Below are positions 10,074 to 18,274 of a stretch of 64,000 nucleotides of DNA, piece after piece. The notes below the pieces were generated by a model. It searched no databases and had not been told where the DNA came from. It saw only the letters and a program-made list of their open reading frames with translations. Origin of the DNA: CBDDGJ01 sp965199285 (GTDB lineage: Bacteria > Pseudomonadota > Alphaproteobacteria > RS24); the NCBI GenBank assembly GCA_965199285.1, contig OZ240687.1, forward strand, positions 434,001-498,000. Reading direction: 5' to 3'. The position numbers and the translations under genes were made by a program. Numbering within the stretch: position 1 is the first letter of the stretch; every line of letters begins with the position of its first letter.

Positions 10074-10589
10074 TCATATGGCCTTAAAATAATCAAATGG
10101 TTCAAGGCAATCCAGACAGCGATAATTCGCCTTACAAGCGGTCGAACCAAAGGGACTGATACATTCCGTTTTTGCACTTCCGCATTGCGGACAGTGAATG
10201 GTCATATCGCTTTCAATCAGACCACCCGCACAGGGCAAACACCCCTTATATTCATCTATCGGTGCGGCAATCCCATATTGCTTAAGCTTATCCCGCCCTG
10301 CATCGCTCATCCAGTCGGTTGTCCAAGCCGGTGACAAACGTCGCGAGACTTTTACATCGTCAAAACCGTTTTCGGCCAATTTCGACAACACATCAATTTC
10401 CATAATTCCCATCGCCGGACAACCTGAATAAGTCGGCGTCATAACGACCTCCAAACAATCGTCCTTGATTTTTACATCACGCACAACCCCCAAATCAACA
10501 ATCGAAATAACAGGAATTTCCGGATCGGGAACTTCTTGTAAAAGAGTCCATATCCGTCCCGTCACCATATCGGTTGCCACCTCTACCAT
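10074..10589 (-). CDS. paaD: PaaD, phenylacetyl-CoA epoxidase maturation factor
   Basis: 171 residues. The N-terminal half is a MIP18/DUF59 domain (EVPDPEIPVISIVDLGVV, then TPTYSGCPAM). The C-terminal half is a cysteine-rich zinc ribbon (CLPCAGG, CPQCGS, CLDC). PaaD proteins are thought to help assemble the metal centres of the PaaABC(E) monooxygenase. The start overlaps paaC by 7 bp and the stop precedes paaE by a few bases, so it is translated as part of the paa unit. Length and domain order are as usual for the family. Confidence 0.93.
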   Translation of the reverse strand: MVEVATDMVTGRIWTLLQEVPDPEIPVISIVDLGVVRDVKIKDDCLEVVMTPTYSGCPAMGIMEIDVLSKLAENGFDDVKVSRRLSPAWTTDWMSDAGRDKLKQYGIAAPIDEYKGCLPCAGGLIESDMTIHCPQCGSAKTECISPFGSTACKANYRCLDCLEPFDYFKAI

Positions 10590-11344
10590 CTCAGACCCGG
10601 AAATGACTTTTGCATATATTGCATTTCAGAAATCAAATGCCCCATCCATTCCGAATGCACGCCCTCTTTCCCACGCAAGGGAGACGGCATTTGCTGTGGC
10701 GTAGACAGACCGGCTTTTGCAAAAACTAGTTCCATAGCAGCCTGAATTTTCTCGTGCATCACATCATATAATGGAATAACACCCTTATTTTGCAAGGTAA
10801 TCTCATAATCAGCAGGCATACAGTTTTCGGCGTGATAGCGCCATAATTTATCCAAGCCATTTTGCATTTTGGCGTGGCTCTCCGCCGTGCCGTCGCTAAG
10901 ACGCAATATCAACCCCGTCGAACGATCGAGATGATAGGCCACCTCTTTTAAAGATTTTTCACTAATGGCTGCCAGCCCCTCATCCTTCGCCTCTGCGAGT
11001 AGTTCAAGAAAATGATAATACCAAACATCAAATAAATATTGGCGTATAATTGTATCGCCATAATTTCCGTTTGGCTGTTCAACCAGAATGGCGTTTCGAA
11101 ATTCGCGCTCGCTACGGTGAAAAGCCAAGTCATCATCGCTGCGCCCTTTGCCTTCAATATCACAAGCATATTTATACCAGTTCTGAGTTTGCCCTAGCAA
11201 ATCGAGCCCAACATTGGCAATCGCAATATCCTCTTCCAGAGTCGGCGCATGCCCGACCCAAGCGCACAATCGCTGCGCAAGAATAAGCGTATTATCCCCT
11301 ATCGCTGCCGTGAAAGAAAATAAATCATCACGAAAATCTGACAT
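10583..11344 (-). CDS. paaC: PaaC, structural subunit of phenylacetyl-CoA epoxidase
   Basis: 253 residues, all-alpha ferritin-like fold. Family sequence is clear: LILAQRLCAWVGHAPTLEEDIA near the N-terminus, NVGLDLLGQ and YHLDRSTGLILRLSDGTAESH in the middle, and SEWMGHLISEMQYMQKSFPGLRW at the C-terminus. PaaC lacks the di-iron site of PaaA and forms the core heterodimer with it. The first base of its start codon overlaps the end of paaB. Nothing looks truncated. Confidence 0.94.
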   Translation of the reverse strand: MSDFRDDLFSFTAAIGDNTLILAQRLCAWVGHAPTLEEDIAIANVGLDLLGQTQNWYKYACDIEGKGRSDDDLAFHRSEREFRNAILVEQPNGNYGDTIIRQYLFDVWYYHFLELLAEAKDEGLAAISEKSLKEVAYHLDRSTGLILRLSDGTAESHAKMQNGLDKLWRYHAENCMPADYEITLQNKGVIPLYDVMHEKIQAAMELVFAKAGLSTPQQMPSPLRGKEGVHSEWMGHLISEMQYMQKSFPGLRW

Positions 11345-11631
11345 TACATTGCTCCGACATCATCGGGAATATCGTAAAAGCTCGGATGTCGATAAATTTT
11401 TGTGTCCGAAGCCCCATATAGTTTTTCCTTTTGATCTGGATCTGTTGCAAAAATATCCGATGATTTTGCAACCCAGATAGAATAGCCCTCATTACGGCGC
11501 GTATAGACATCGCGGGCATTTTTTAACGCCATCTCCGCATCCGATGCATGCAAACTACCTACATGACGATGTGACACACCATGTCGTCCACGAATAAAAA
11601 CTTCCCATAGTGGCAATTCCATTTGCGACAT
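11344..11631 (-). CDS. paaB: PaaB subunit of phenylacetyl-CoA epoxidase
   Basis: 95 residues with the family opening LPLWEVFIRGRHGVSHRHVGSLHA and the conserved ALKNARDVYTRR and IWVAKSSDI segments. PaaB is a small alpha/beta subunit that bridges PaaAC heterodimers and is required for activity. Spacing to paaA is 9 bp and it overlaps paaC by one base, so the subunits are co-translated. Confidence 0.94.
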   Translation of the reverse strand: MSQMELPLWEVFIRGRHGVSHRHVGSLHASDAEMALKNARDVYTRRNEGYSIWVAKSSDIFATDPDQKEKLYGASDTKIYRHPSFYDIPDDVGAM

Positions 11632-11640
11632 TTACCTCTC

Positions 11641-12636
11641 CTATTCAGATGCGATTTTCATAGCCGATTGTTTTTCGGCATTTGCCAATAAGCCATCGCG
11701 AAACCAAGCGCCGTCATCCCACGCCTTATTGCGTGCGGCTAAACGCTCCCGATTGCAAGGACCGTTTCCCTTAAGCACTTGTCGGAACTCATCCCAATTT
11801 ATTTCGCCGAAATCATAAGATTGCCGTTCTTCGTTCCAAGATAAATCATCATCGGGAACCCGTAAGTCCAGATATTCGGCTTGCGGCACGGCGGCGTCAA
11901 CAAAACGTTGGCGCAAATCATCATTAGAAATCTGTTTTACGTTCCATGCGATGCTTTGTGCCGAATGAACCGATTCCTCATCAGCCGGTCCAAACATCAT
12001 AAGCGATGGCCACCACCAGCGGTCAAGCGCGTCTTGCGCCATGGCTTTTTGTTCTTCACTGCCTTGGGCAAGCTTCATCATAATGTCGTAACCTTGCCGC
12101 TGGTGAAAACTTTCCTCTTTACAAATCCGTACCATAGCGCGTGCGTAAGGACCATAGGAACAATTTTGCAACGGCACCTGATTCATAATTGCCGCACCGT
12201 CAACCAGCCAGCCAATCGCGCCAATATCGGCCCATGTGAGGGTCGGATAGTTAAAAATCGAAGAATATTTTACCTTGCCATTTAGCAATTCTTCCGTCAT
12301 CCCATCGCGCCCCTGTAACCCCAATGTTTCAGCAGCAGAATAGAGATACAGGCCATGCCCTGCCTCATCCTGAATTTTGGCGAGCAATATCGCCTTACGT
12401 TCTAATGTCGGCGCGCGTGTGAGCCAGTTACTTTCCGGCAGCTGGCCGACAATTTCCGAATGTGCATGTTGCGATATTTGACGGTGCAATAATTTACGAT
12501 AATCTTCAGGCATCCAGTCGCGCGGTTCAATTTTTTCCCGCGCATCGACACGCATTTGAAATGCGCGTTCCCGCTCATCCATATCCTCTAAAGACTTAAG
12601 ATTAGTTCTTGTCGTTTCAACATTTTGCGCATACAT
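11641..12636 (-). CDS. paaA: PaaA, catalytic di-iron subunit of phenylacetyl-CoA epoxidase
   Basis: 331 residues from ATG at 12636 (AAAGAG upstream); the frame stays open further upstream but those residues are not family-like. Di-iron ligands are visible in KIQDEAGHGLYLY and CKEESFHQRQG (two ExxH motifs), and the RAPTLERKA and WWWPSLMMFGP segments are typical. The known reaction is oxygenation of phenylacetyl-CoA to the 1,2-epoxide. However paaK, paaG, paaZ and the beta-oxidation paa genes are absent from the window, so either they lie elsewhere or this complex oxidises another arylacetyl-CoA. Confidence 0.93.
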   Translation of the reverse strand: MYAQNVETTRTNLKSLEDMDERERAFQMRVDAREKIEPRDWMPEDYRKLLHRQISQHAHSEIVGQLPESNWLTRAPTLERKAILLAKIQDEAGHGLYLYSAAETLGLQGRDGMTEELLNGKVKYSSIFNYPTLTWADIGAIGWLVDGAAIMNQVPLQNCSYGPYARAMVRICKEESFHQRQGYDIMMKLAQGSEEQKAMAQDALDRWWWPSLMMFGPADEESVHSAQSIAWNVKQISNDDLRQRFVDAAVPQAEYLDLRVPDDDLSWNEERQSYDFGEINWDEFRQVLKGNGPCNRERLAARNKAWDDGAWFRDGLLANAEKQSAMKIASE

Positions 12637-12688
12637 GGGTTCACTCTTTCTTTTGCACAAAATATTATAAACCGACCATACGGTCAAG

Positions 12689-13750
12689 TTATTTTTTAGC
12701 CATGAAATAAGCCGCCTCTTCATCGAGCGCCGTTTGCAGCAATTTGCGCCCCTGCGTTAAGCCATTATCGAAATGGATATAGGCCATTGGTAAATCCGGG
12801 TTTTCCTCAACGATAATCTGTTGCGCTTCGATGATGGCCTTATCCTCTTCAAAGCCTTCGGCAATGCGATCGGAAATGCCTTGCGTAAAATCAGGATCAT
12901 CGAGATTAAAATTATGCGCGTAACTCCAAAAAAAATGCGTATTTTTCTCATCCTCCGGCGTTAGAATATGCGTCGCGTGAAAGCGCATCGCTTCAGGAAC
13001 AAAATTGCCCTCAGGCGCCCCACTGCCGGTAGGGGCGGTGCAGCTATCCATATTGAAAACATTTCCCTTTGTTTCCAGATCATAAATATTACACCGGTCA
13101 ACGCGCCCCTGAAACGTTTCATAACCGCGTAAATAGGGAGCAATTTCAGGCTCATCTATATACCAGCGCGTCACCCGCACACCAGCTCCATAATTTTCAA
13201 CCGTCGGATTGTTAAGCGCAATATTATCAGAGCCACCTAGCGTTTTTTCATGCACAAAAGTAAGGTGCGAAAAATCCAACAAATTATCAATGATGAGACG
13301 ATAATCCGCCTCAAAATGACGATAGCGCGGCACTATACGCCACTCCGGACTATCCTGATAATGGCACTCGGGAATGAGAGATTCATCGGCAAGTGCCGGG
13401 TCACCAAACCAAATCCAGATAAATTTCCACTTTTCTGCCACCGGAAAAGCCGTAATATCGGTATTCAGACTCGGCACTTTACGCCCCGGCTCTTCAACGC
13501 ATTTTCCGTCACCGTCAAATACCAGCCCGTGATACATACAGCGCACGCAATCTTTTTCGACGCGCCCCATTGATAGAGGCGCATGTCGATGTGAACAGCG
13601 GTCTTCCAAAGCCGCAACACGGTCATCGCTGCGACGGTACATCACGACACGCTGGCCGAGCAATTTCCGCTTTAGCATTTCACCTTGCTTAACCTCATAA
13701 TCCCAAGCGGCGACATGCCAGCAATTTTTTAGAAAAATATTCTCACCCAT
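12689..13750 (-). CDS. Rieske non-heme iron oxygenase, VanA-like
   Basis: 353 residues. N-terminal Rieske domain with Cys52-x-His54 and Cys71-x2-His74; catalytic domain with the mononuclear iron site N156-LLD159-FSH162-LTFVH167. The architecture is that of single-component-oxygenase proteins such as vanillate O-demethylase VanA, phenoxybenzoate dioxygenase and related enzymes. Two bases separate it from hpaE and 52 bp from paaA. In a pathway lacking HpaBC, the likely job is to make homoprotocatechuate, either by demethylating homovanillate (by analogy with vanillate) or by ring hydroxylation of 4-hydroxyphenylacetate. No dedicated VanB reductase is adjacent; PaaE is the candidate donor. Substrate is inference. 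Confidence 0.88.
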   Translation of the reverse strand: MGENIFLKNCWHVAAWDYEVKQGEMLKRKLLGQRVVMYRRSDDRVAALEDRCSHRHAPLSMGRVEKDCVRCMYHGLVFDGDGKCVEEPGRKVPSLNTDITAFPVAEKWKFIWIWFGDPALADESLIPECHYQDSPEWRIVPRYRHFEADYRLIIDNLLDFSHLTFVHEKTLGGSDNIALNNPTVENYGAGVRVTRWYIDEPEIAPYLRGYETFQGRVDRCNIYDLETKGNVFNMDSCTAPTGSGAPEGNFVPEAMRFHATHILTPEDEKNTHFFWSYAHNFNLDDPDFTQGISDRIAEGFEEDKAIIEAQQIIVEENPDLPMAYIHFDNGLTQGRKLLQTALDEEAAYFMAKK

Positions 13751-13752
13751 TA

Positions 13753-15267
13753 TTATCCTCCCAATTTCGTAATTGTGTGATTGTCCAGCCCAATCGAGAT
13801 GTTTTTGGTCTCCATATAAAAGTCAAAACTATAATCGCCGCCATCGCGCCCAATGCCCGATGACTTCATACCGCCAAATGGGGTTGGCAGATGGCGGGTA
13901 TTTTCCGAGTTCACCCAAATCATACCCGCTTCCAGACTTTGTGCAATCTGATGCGCACGACCAATATCACGCGTCCACAAATATCCTGCCAGCCCGTAAT
14001 CCGTATCATTGGCAATCGCAATGGCATCGGCTTCATCTTTGAATGAAATGGCTGTCAGCACTGGACCGAAAATTTCCTCGCGTGCAATGCGCATCTTATT
14101 ATCGGCATTGGTAAATAGGCTCGGCCGCACATATAACCCCTGCGGGTGAATATTTTCGGCCACACCACCGGTCGCAATGGTCGCACCGTCTTGCGCGGCA
14201 ATCGAAAAATAGCTTTTCACCTTGTCATAATGACGCGGGTGAATAAGCGGACCAAGTTCGGTTTGCGGGTTAAGCGGATGCCCGACCTTAATTTTCTCGG
14301 CGCGCGCAGCAACGGCTTGTGTAAATTTTTCGTATAAACCCTCCTGCACCAGCAAACGGCTCGATGATGTGCAACGCTCGCCATTGAGCGAGTAAATCAT
14401 AAACACTGCCGCATCAACGGCACGATCAAAATCGGCATCGTCAAACACAATCACCGGATTTTTACCCCCTAACTCCAAATGCAGACGCTTAAGGGTCGGA
14501 GCAGACTGCGCCTGAATAAGACTGCCCGTCTGTGACTCGCCAACAAAAGCGATAGCCTTTACCGCCTCATGCTCGGTGAGCGATTTACCTGCCGTTTCGC
14601 CAAACCCATGAACCATATTAAACACACCCGCAGGCACGCCCGCCTGATATGCGATTTCCACCAGCAGGCTTGCCGAAAGCGGCGACCATTCGGCAGGCTT
14701 ATGGAGAATTGTGCAACCGGCGGCGAGTGCCGGCGCAATTTTCCATGTCGATAGCATAAAGGGCGTGTTCCATGGTGTAATCACCCCAACCGGTCCCAAT
14801 GGCATGCGTGTGGTGAAATTTAGATGCTGATTATCGATCGGGGTCGACAATCCATCGCGGGCTTGTTCAGCACGATCGGCAAAAAAGCGGAAATTTTCGG
14901 CACCACGCAAAGCCGCTTTCGACATAAATTTCAGCGGCTGCCCTGTGTCAATCGATTCAATCAGTGCGATTTCCTCCGCCCGTTCGACAATCGCATCTGC
15001 GACATTGTTCAGAATTTTCCGCCGTTCTTTACCCCCTATATCCCGCCATGTAGGAAAAGCATGTTCGGCTGCCTGCGCCGCCGCATCAATATCCGCCGCT
15101 GTGCCACTTGCTACATCACATAAATGCTGACCGTCAGCGGGGCTGTGATTGGCAAAACTCTCCGCCCCTTTAAGCCAAGCCCCATCAATAAAATGCCCGA
15201 CCAGTTGCGTGCGAAACCGTGCCAAATGCGCTTCCACTGTCTTTAGATTTTTTTCAAAATCAGACAT
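13753..15267 (-). CDS. hpaE: 5-carboxymethyl-2-hydroxymuconate semialdehyde dehydrogenase
   Basis: 504-residue aldehyde dehydrogenase superfamily member. Motifs: GVITPWNTPFMLSTWK, FVGESQTGS, catalytic Glu in LHLELGGKNP and catalytic Cys in NGERCTSSSR; C-terminal TPFGGMKSSGIGRDGG. HpaE oxidises the ring-cleavage product of homoprotocatechuate (CHMS) to 5-carboxymethyl-2-hydroxymuconate with NAD. Assignment to hpaE rests on both sequence type and position between hpaF (1-base overlap) and the Rieske gene in a cluster containing hpaG, hpaH, hpaI and hpaR. Confidence 0.92.
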   Translation of the reverse strand: MSDFEKNLKTVEAHLARFRTQLVGHFIDGAWLKGAESFANHSPADGQHLCDVASGTAADIDAAAQAAEHAFPTWRDIGGKERRKILNNVADAIVERAEEIALIESIDTGQPLKFMSKAALRGAENFRFFADRAEQARDGLSTPIDNQHLNFTTRMPLGPVGVITPWNTPFMLSTWKIAPALAAGCTILHKPAEWSPLSASLLVEIAYQAGVPAGVFNMVHGFGETAGKSLTEHEAVKAIAFVGESQTGSLIQAQSAPTLKRLHLELGGKNPVIVFDDADFDRAVDAAVFMIYSLNGERCTSSSRLLVQEGLYEKFTQAVAARAEKIKVGHPLNPQTELGPLIHPRHYDKVKSYFSIAAQDGATIATGGVAENIHPQGLYVRPSLFTNADNKMRIAREEIFGPVLTAISFKDEADAIAIANDTDYGLAGYLWTRDIGRAHQIAQSLEAGMIWVNSENTRHLPTPFGGMKSSGIGRDGGDYSFDFYMETKNISIGLDNHTITKLGG

Positions 15268-15668
15268 TAACTTGCCTCGCTTTTTCTCTGGCTGACATAG
15301 TCATGTAAATTATTTTTCTTAAAACTTGTTTCCGGCACAATCTCGTTTAATTCAACCGACAAACCAATCGGACGTTTTTGAAATATAGGTTCGAGATAAT
15401 CCGACAAAAATTCAAAAATACTTTTCGAAACATTTATCAGCGTTTCTTCATCGCGCCCATATCCAATCCGCATATGCACATGTATAAAGGTATTGTCTTT
15501 ATGCCCGTCGGCAATCTGGTAATTTTGGCTCGGATATGCTCTAAGCCGTATACCGCCAAGCGGAAACACACCAGTCGTCAAGACCGTTTCATGTAATCCG
15601 GCAAGCATATCGTCCAAATTTATATCACTTAGCAAATTAGCCGAATATTCAATAATTAGATGCGGCAT
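15267..15668 (-). CDS. hpaF: 5-carboxymethyl-2-hydroxymuconate isomerase
   Basis: The protein from ATG at 15668 begins MPHLIIEYSANL, the conserved start of HpaF/CHMI; Pro2 is the N-terminal catalytic residue of this tautomerase-like family and is exposed after Met removal. Upstream in-frame residues are ignored for that reason. Length is about 133 residues; HpaF proteins are commonly near 125. It isomerises the hydroxymuconate product of HpaE to the 2-oxo form used by HpaG. The stop and hpaE start share one base (TAATG). A palindromic operator candidate lies 22 bp upstream. Confidence 0.9.
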   Translation of the reverse strand: MPHLIIEYSANLLSDINLDDMLAGLHETVLTTGVFPLGGIRLRAYPSQNYQIADGHKDNTFIHVHMRIGYGRDEETLINVSKSIFEFLSDYLEPIFQKRPIGLSVELNEIVPETSFKKNNLHDYVSQRKSEAS

Positions 15669-15683
15669 CATTCTCTCATAATT

Positions 15684-15701
15684 TAGTAAACATGTTAATG
15701 A
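15684..15701. promoter_or_regulatory. candidate HpaR operator in the hpaF/hpaR divergent region
   Basis: The sequence AAACATGTTAAT at 15688-15699 lies between hpaF (minus) and hpaR (plus). The same core, ACATGTT, with TTAA on one side, recurs at 17357-17366 (upstream of the dioxygenase genes and hpaG) and at 20093-20102 (upstream of an aldehyde dehydrogenase). MarR-family regulators such as HpaR typically bind near-palindromic AT-rich sites of this kind overlapping their target promoters. Binding by this HpaR is inference. Confidence 0.55.
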
Positions 15702-15775
15702 TTTGCTTATATGTTCCATAAAGTCAAGCGCAAAATGCGTTATGACTTACTATTGAAATATGCTAAGCTTATGCA

Positions 15776-16198
15776 ATGAGAGATTTTGACAAATCACTGC
15801 CCATGCAGCTTTTGCGCGCTCGCGAAGCTGTGATGCAACATTTCCGCAAAGGCTTAGCACACCAGGGGCTTACCGAACAACAATGGCGCGTTTTGCGTAG
15901 CCTGCATAAATATGGGCAACTTGATGCAAAAACCATTTCGATCGAATGTCTGATATTAAGCGCTAGCCTGTCACGCATATTGCGTAAATTGCAGCACGAG
16001 GGTTTCATCAAACGGATAAGCACAAAAACCGATAAGCGGCGTACTATTTTGGAACTTACCACCAAGGGCAAAAAAATCATAGCTAACCACGCCCCCCAAT
16101 CCGAGGGGGTCTATGCAATGATTGACAAGAAAATCGGCAAACGAAAAATCAAACAGCTGCTCGACATGCTCGCGGAAATGGAAACAAAGCTAAAATAA
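15776..16198 (+). CDS. hpaR: HpaR-type MarR-family repressor
   Basis: 140 residues with a winged-helix DNA-binding domain: LTEQQWRVLRSL, then LSASLSRILRKLQHEGFIKR (recognition helix and wing start) and STKTDKRRTILELTTKGKKI (wing). This is the arrangement and length of HpaR, which represses homoprotocatechuate genes until an arylacetate ligand binds. It is divergent from hpaFE and ends 2 bp before the convergent end of the dioxygenase gene. The shared palindromes at three nearby promoters are its likely targets. Confidence 0.88.
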   Translation: MRDFDKSLPMQLLRAREAVMQHFRKGLAHQGLTEQQWRVLRSLHKYGQLDAKTISIECLILSASLSRILRKLQHEGFIKRISTKTDKRRTILELTTKGKKIIANHAPQSEGVYAMIDKKIGKRKIKQLLDMLAEMETKLK

Positions 16199-16200
16199 AT

Positions 16201-17016
16201 CTAGTCAGCAATGGCGATGGTGCAGCCAACTGCATAAATTGGTATTGGTTGGTAATATTCAACCTTCACCACCCGATCTTGTGTCGCCGCCGCAAGCGCA
16301 ATAAAAGTACGAATTTCAAACCCGCCCTGCCCGCCATCGCGATGCGTTTCCTCATCCGTATAAGCAAGCAAGGCCTGTTTATCATTGCCCTCGAATTTCG
16401 CTAGAAACGCCTTATCCCATTGCTCGTTAATTTTGCCCGAATTAGGCGTTGCCGGCCAATGCGATATGCCGCCGGTTGCAATAATGGCGATGCGTTCATC
16501 AACCGCATCACAGGCGCGCCTTAGAGCTTCACCAAACCGCCACACCCGATGCAAAGGGGTAAGCGGCGGCCCCTGACAATTTATATTGACCGGAATAATA
16601 TTCACATCATAATTAGGGGTGAGGAAATGAAGCGGCACGCTAATGCCGTGATCAAATTTCCACTCCTCCGCATAAGCAAGATCGACATCCTGCATCACCT
16701 CTTTAATCAGGCGCAAAGATAAATCACGATTGCCCGGAATCTTACGCCGCTCAATGCGCAGCCATTCGGGGTCTTCAATCGGCCCTTCATAATAATCCGC
16801 CATGCCCATTGCATAAGCCGGCATATTATCCATAAAGAAATTCGCAAAATGTTCGGCCGCAATCACAATTAATGTATCGGGTTTTGCTGTTTCTAGCCTT
16901 TGGCGCATCATATCATATTTGCCAAAAAACGCCTCACGCAGCTGCGGGTCGGCACGTTCCATGCGCGCCGTAATGCCCGGCGCATGACTGCAAGCCCCTG
17001 CAAAAACCAAACTCAT
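16201..17016 (-). CDS. class III extradiol ring-cleavage dioxygenase, LigB-type catalytic subunit
   Basis: 271 residues of the LigB superfamily. Iron ligands and catalytic residue are recognisable: His11 (CSHAPG), His56 (AAEHFANFF), Glu234 in GGFEIRTF and active-site His186 in GGISHWP. The start overlaps the LigA-like gene by 4 bp (ATGA), so the subunits are co-translated. By sequence it resembles protocatechuate 4,5-dioxygenase type enzymes; by context (hpaE, F, G, H, I, R around it and no other extradiol enzyme) it most likely cleaves homoprotocatechuate at the 2,3 bond, replacing one-subunit HpaD. Confidence 0.88.
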   Translation of the reverse strand: MSLVFAGACSHAPGITARMERADPQLREAFFGKYDMMRQRLETAKPDTLIVIAAEHFANFFMDNMPAYAMGMADYYEGPIEDPEWLRIERRKIPGNRDLSLRLIKEVMQDVDLAYAEEWKFDHGISVPLHFLTPNYDVNIIPVNINCQGPPLTPLHRVWRFGEALRRACDAVDERIAIIATGGISHWPATPNSGKINEQWDKAFLAKFEGNDKQALLAYTDEETHRDGGQGGFEIRTFIALAAATQDRVVKVEYYQPIPIYAVGCTIAIAD

Positions 17017-17339
17017 ACTGCCCCTCCTTCGCCACCGTCAACACTCGCATAAAGTCCGGTGCGCACCTCACCATGCGTAATCAAACCCTGTTTCATCGCT
17101 TCGATATATTCATCCCACGCAAAACCACGATAAGCGGCATAATGCATAAGCAACTGCCCATTAACGCCCATAACATAGAGCAAACCAATATCCGCCTCTT
17201 TGATTGCGTAAACTTCTTCTTGTGCCAAATCATATTGCGATAACAGCGCATCGCAATCGGTTTCAAAGGCTGCTTGCGTGGCAACATCTTTGTTCATATG
17301 ATAGATAAATTTCTGAACGTAATAAAGGCTCATCGGCAT
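17013..17339 (-). CDS. LigA-type small subunit of extradiol dioxygenase
   Basis: 108 residues, helical, with the LigA-family pattern: YYVQKFIYHMNKD near the start, YDLAQEEVYAIKEADIGLLYVMGVNGQLLMHYAAYRG in the centre. LigA subunits cap the active site of LigB and are needed for protocatechuate 4,5-dioxygenase activity. Two ATGs two codons apart (17339 and 17333) are possible starts. The region upstream contains a palindromic operator candidate shared with hpaF and a divergent hpaG start. Confidence 0.85.
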   Translation of the reverse strand: MPMSLYYVQKFIYHMNKDVATQAAFETDCDALLSQYDLAQEEVYAIKEADIGLLYVMGVNGQLLMHYAAYRGFAWDEYIEAMKQGLITHGEVRTGLYASVDGGEGGAV

Positions 17340-17353
17340 TCCCTTGCCTTATA

Positions 17354-17370
17354 TAGTTAACATGTTGTAT
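17354..17370. promoter_or_regulatory. candidate HpaR operator between dioxygenase genes and hpaG
   Basis: AGTTAACATGTTGTAT sits in the 65-bp space between the divergent ligA-like gene and hpaG, 18 bp upstream of the former and about 38 bp upstream of the latter. The core TTAACATGTT matches the reverse complement reading of the site before hpaF. One operator could therefore control both directions. Confidence 0.55.
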
Positions 17371-17404
17371 AATTAGCGTCAATTTATTTAGCGCGGAGAT
17401 AATT

Positions 17405-18274
17405 ATGCACCCTGCCCCCTTACCGGCTCTTGGCAAGCTCATTCATGCGGAAGAGGTTTTTTATGCGTCAATTAATGGCGATAAGGTTCGTAATTTACGA
17501 CTAACTGATAACGCCCTCCGCGCGCTTTTGGCGGATAATCAATTAACCCACTTACTTGAAGCCGAAGCAAATAAGCAAGCCGATTTCAGTTTAGCTGACA
17601 CCAGCTTTGCACCTTTTTTACCAAATCCGGAGAAAATATTTTGCATTGGTGTCAATTATGCCAATCGAAATGAGGAATATAAAGATGGGCAGGAAGCCCA
17701 AAAAAACCCAAGCGTCTTCATCCGCACCGCCGACAGTTTTACCGGACATATGAAAAACCTCATCCGCCCGCCGGAATCGCACCAGCTTGATTATGAAGGC
17801 GAGATTGTTATCATCATCGGCAAAGCTGGCAAACGGATCTCCGAAGACAAAGCGCATAACCATATTGCCGGTCTCACATTGGGTAATGAGGGCACATTGC
17901 GCGACTGGGTGCGGCACGCAAAATTTAATGTGACGCAGGGCAAAAATTTCGAGCGCAGCGGCGCTATCGGGCCATGGATGATACCGCATGATTTTTTTGA
18001 TGGTTACGACAATCTCGACATTAAAACCACCGTCAATGGTGAGCCCCGTCAGAATGACGCGACCGATTGCCTGATGTTTTCATTTGGCAAAATCATTAGC
18101 TATCTTTCGACCTTCACCACGCTTAAAACCGGCGACGTGATTTTCACCGGCACACCCACGGGCGCAGGCGCACGTTTTGATCCACCGAAATATCTCGTGC
18201 CGGGCGATATCATTGAGGTCTCATCATCGAAAATTGGTACATTAAGAAATGGCGTGGAAGATGAGCGCCTTTAA
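17405..18274 (+). CDS. hpaG: fumarylacetoacetate-hydrolase-family decarboxylase/isomerase (HpaG-type)
   Basis: 289 residues. The C-terminal FAH domain begins near residue 75 with FCIGVNYANRNEE and holds the metal-binding acidic residues in LDYEGEIVIIIGK, followed by the TQGKNFERSGAIGPW and VIFTGTPTGAG motifs. In the homoprotocatechuate route such enzymes decarboxylate 5-oxopent-3-ene-1,2,5-tricarboxylate and isomerise 2-hydroxyhepta-2,4-dienedioate. Only one FAH-type decarboxylase gene is present rather than the tandem HpaG1/G2 fusion of E. coli. Its stop TAA shares the palindrome TTAA with the stop of the convergent hpaI. Confidence 0.86.
   Translation: MHPAPLPALGKLIHAEEVFYASINGDKVRNLRLTDNALRALLADNQLTHLLEAEANKQADFSLADTSFAPFLPNPEKIFCIGVNYANRNEEYKDGQEAQKNPSVFIRTADSFTGHMKNLIRPPESHQLDYEGEIVIIIGKAGKRISEDKAHNHIAGLTLGNEGTLRDWVRHAKFNVTQGKNFERSGAIGPWMIPHDFFDGYDNLDIKTTVNGEPRQNDATDCLMFSFGKIISYLSTFTTLKTGDVIFTGTPTGAGARFDPPKYLVPGDIIEVSSSKIGTLRNGVEDERL

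Noticed and set aside
17405..18274. Fumarylacetoacetase of tyrosine degradation
   Set aside because: The protein is the short FAH-domain type and lies among hpa genes, with no homogentisate dioxygenase or maleylacetoacetate isomerase nearby.
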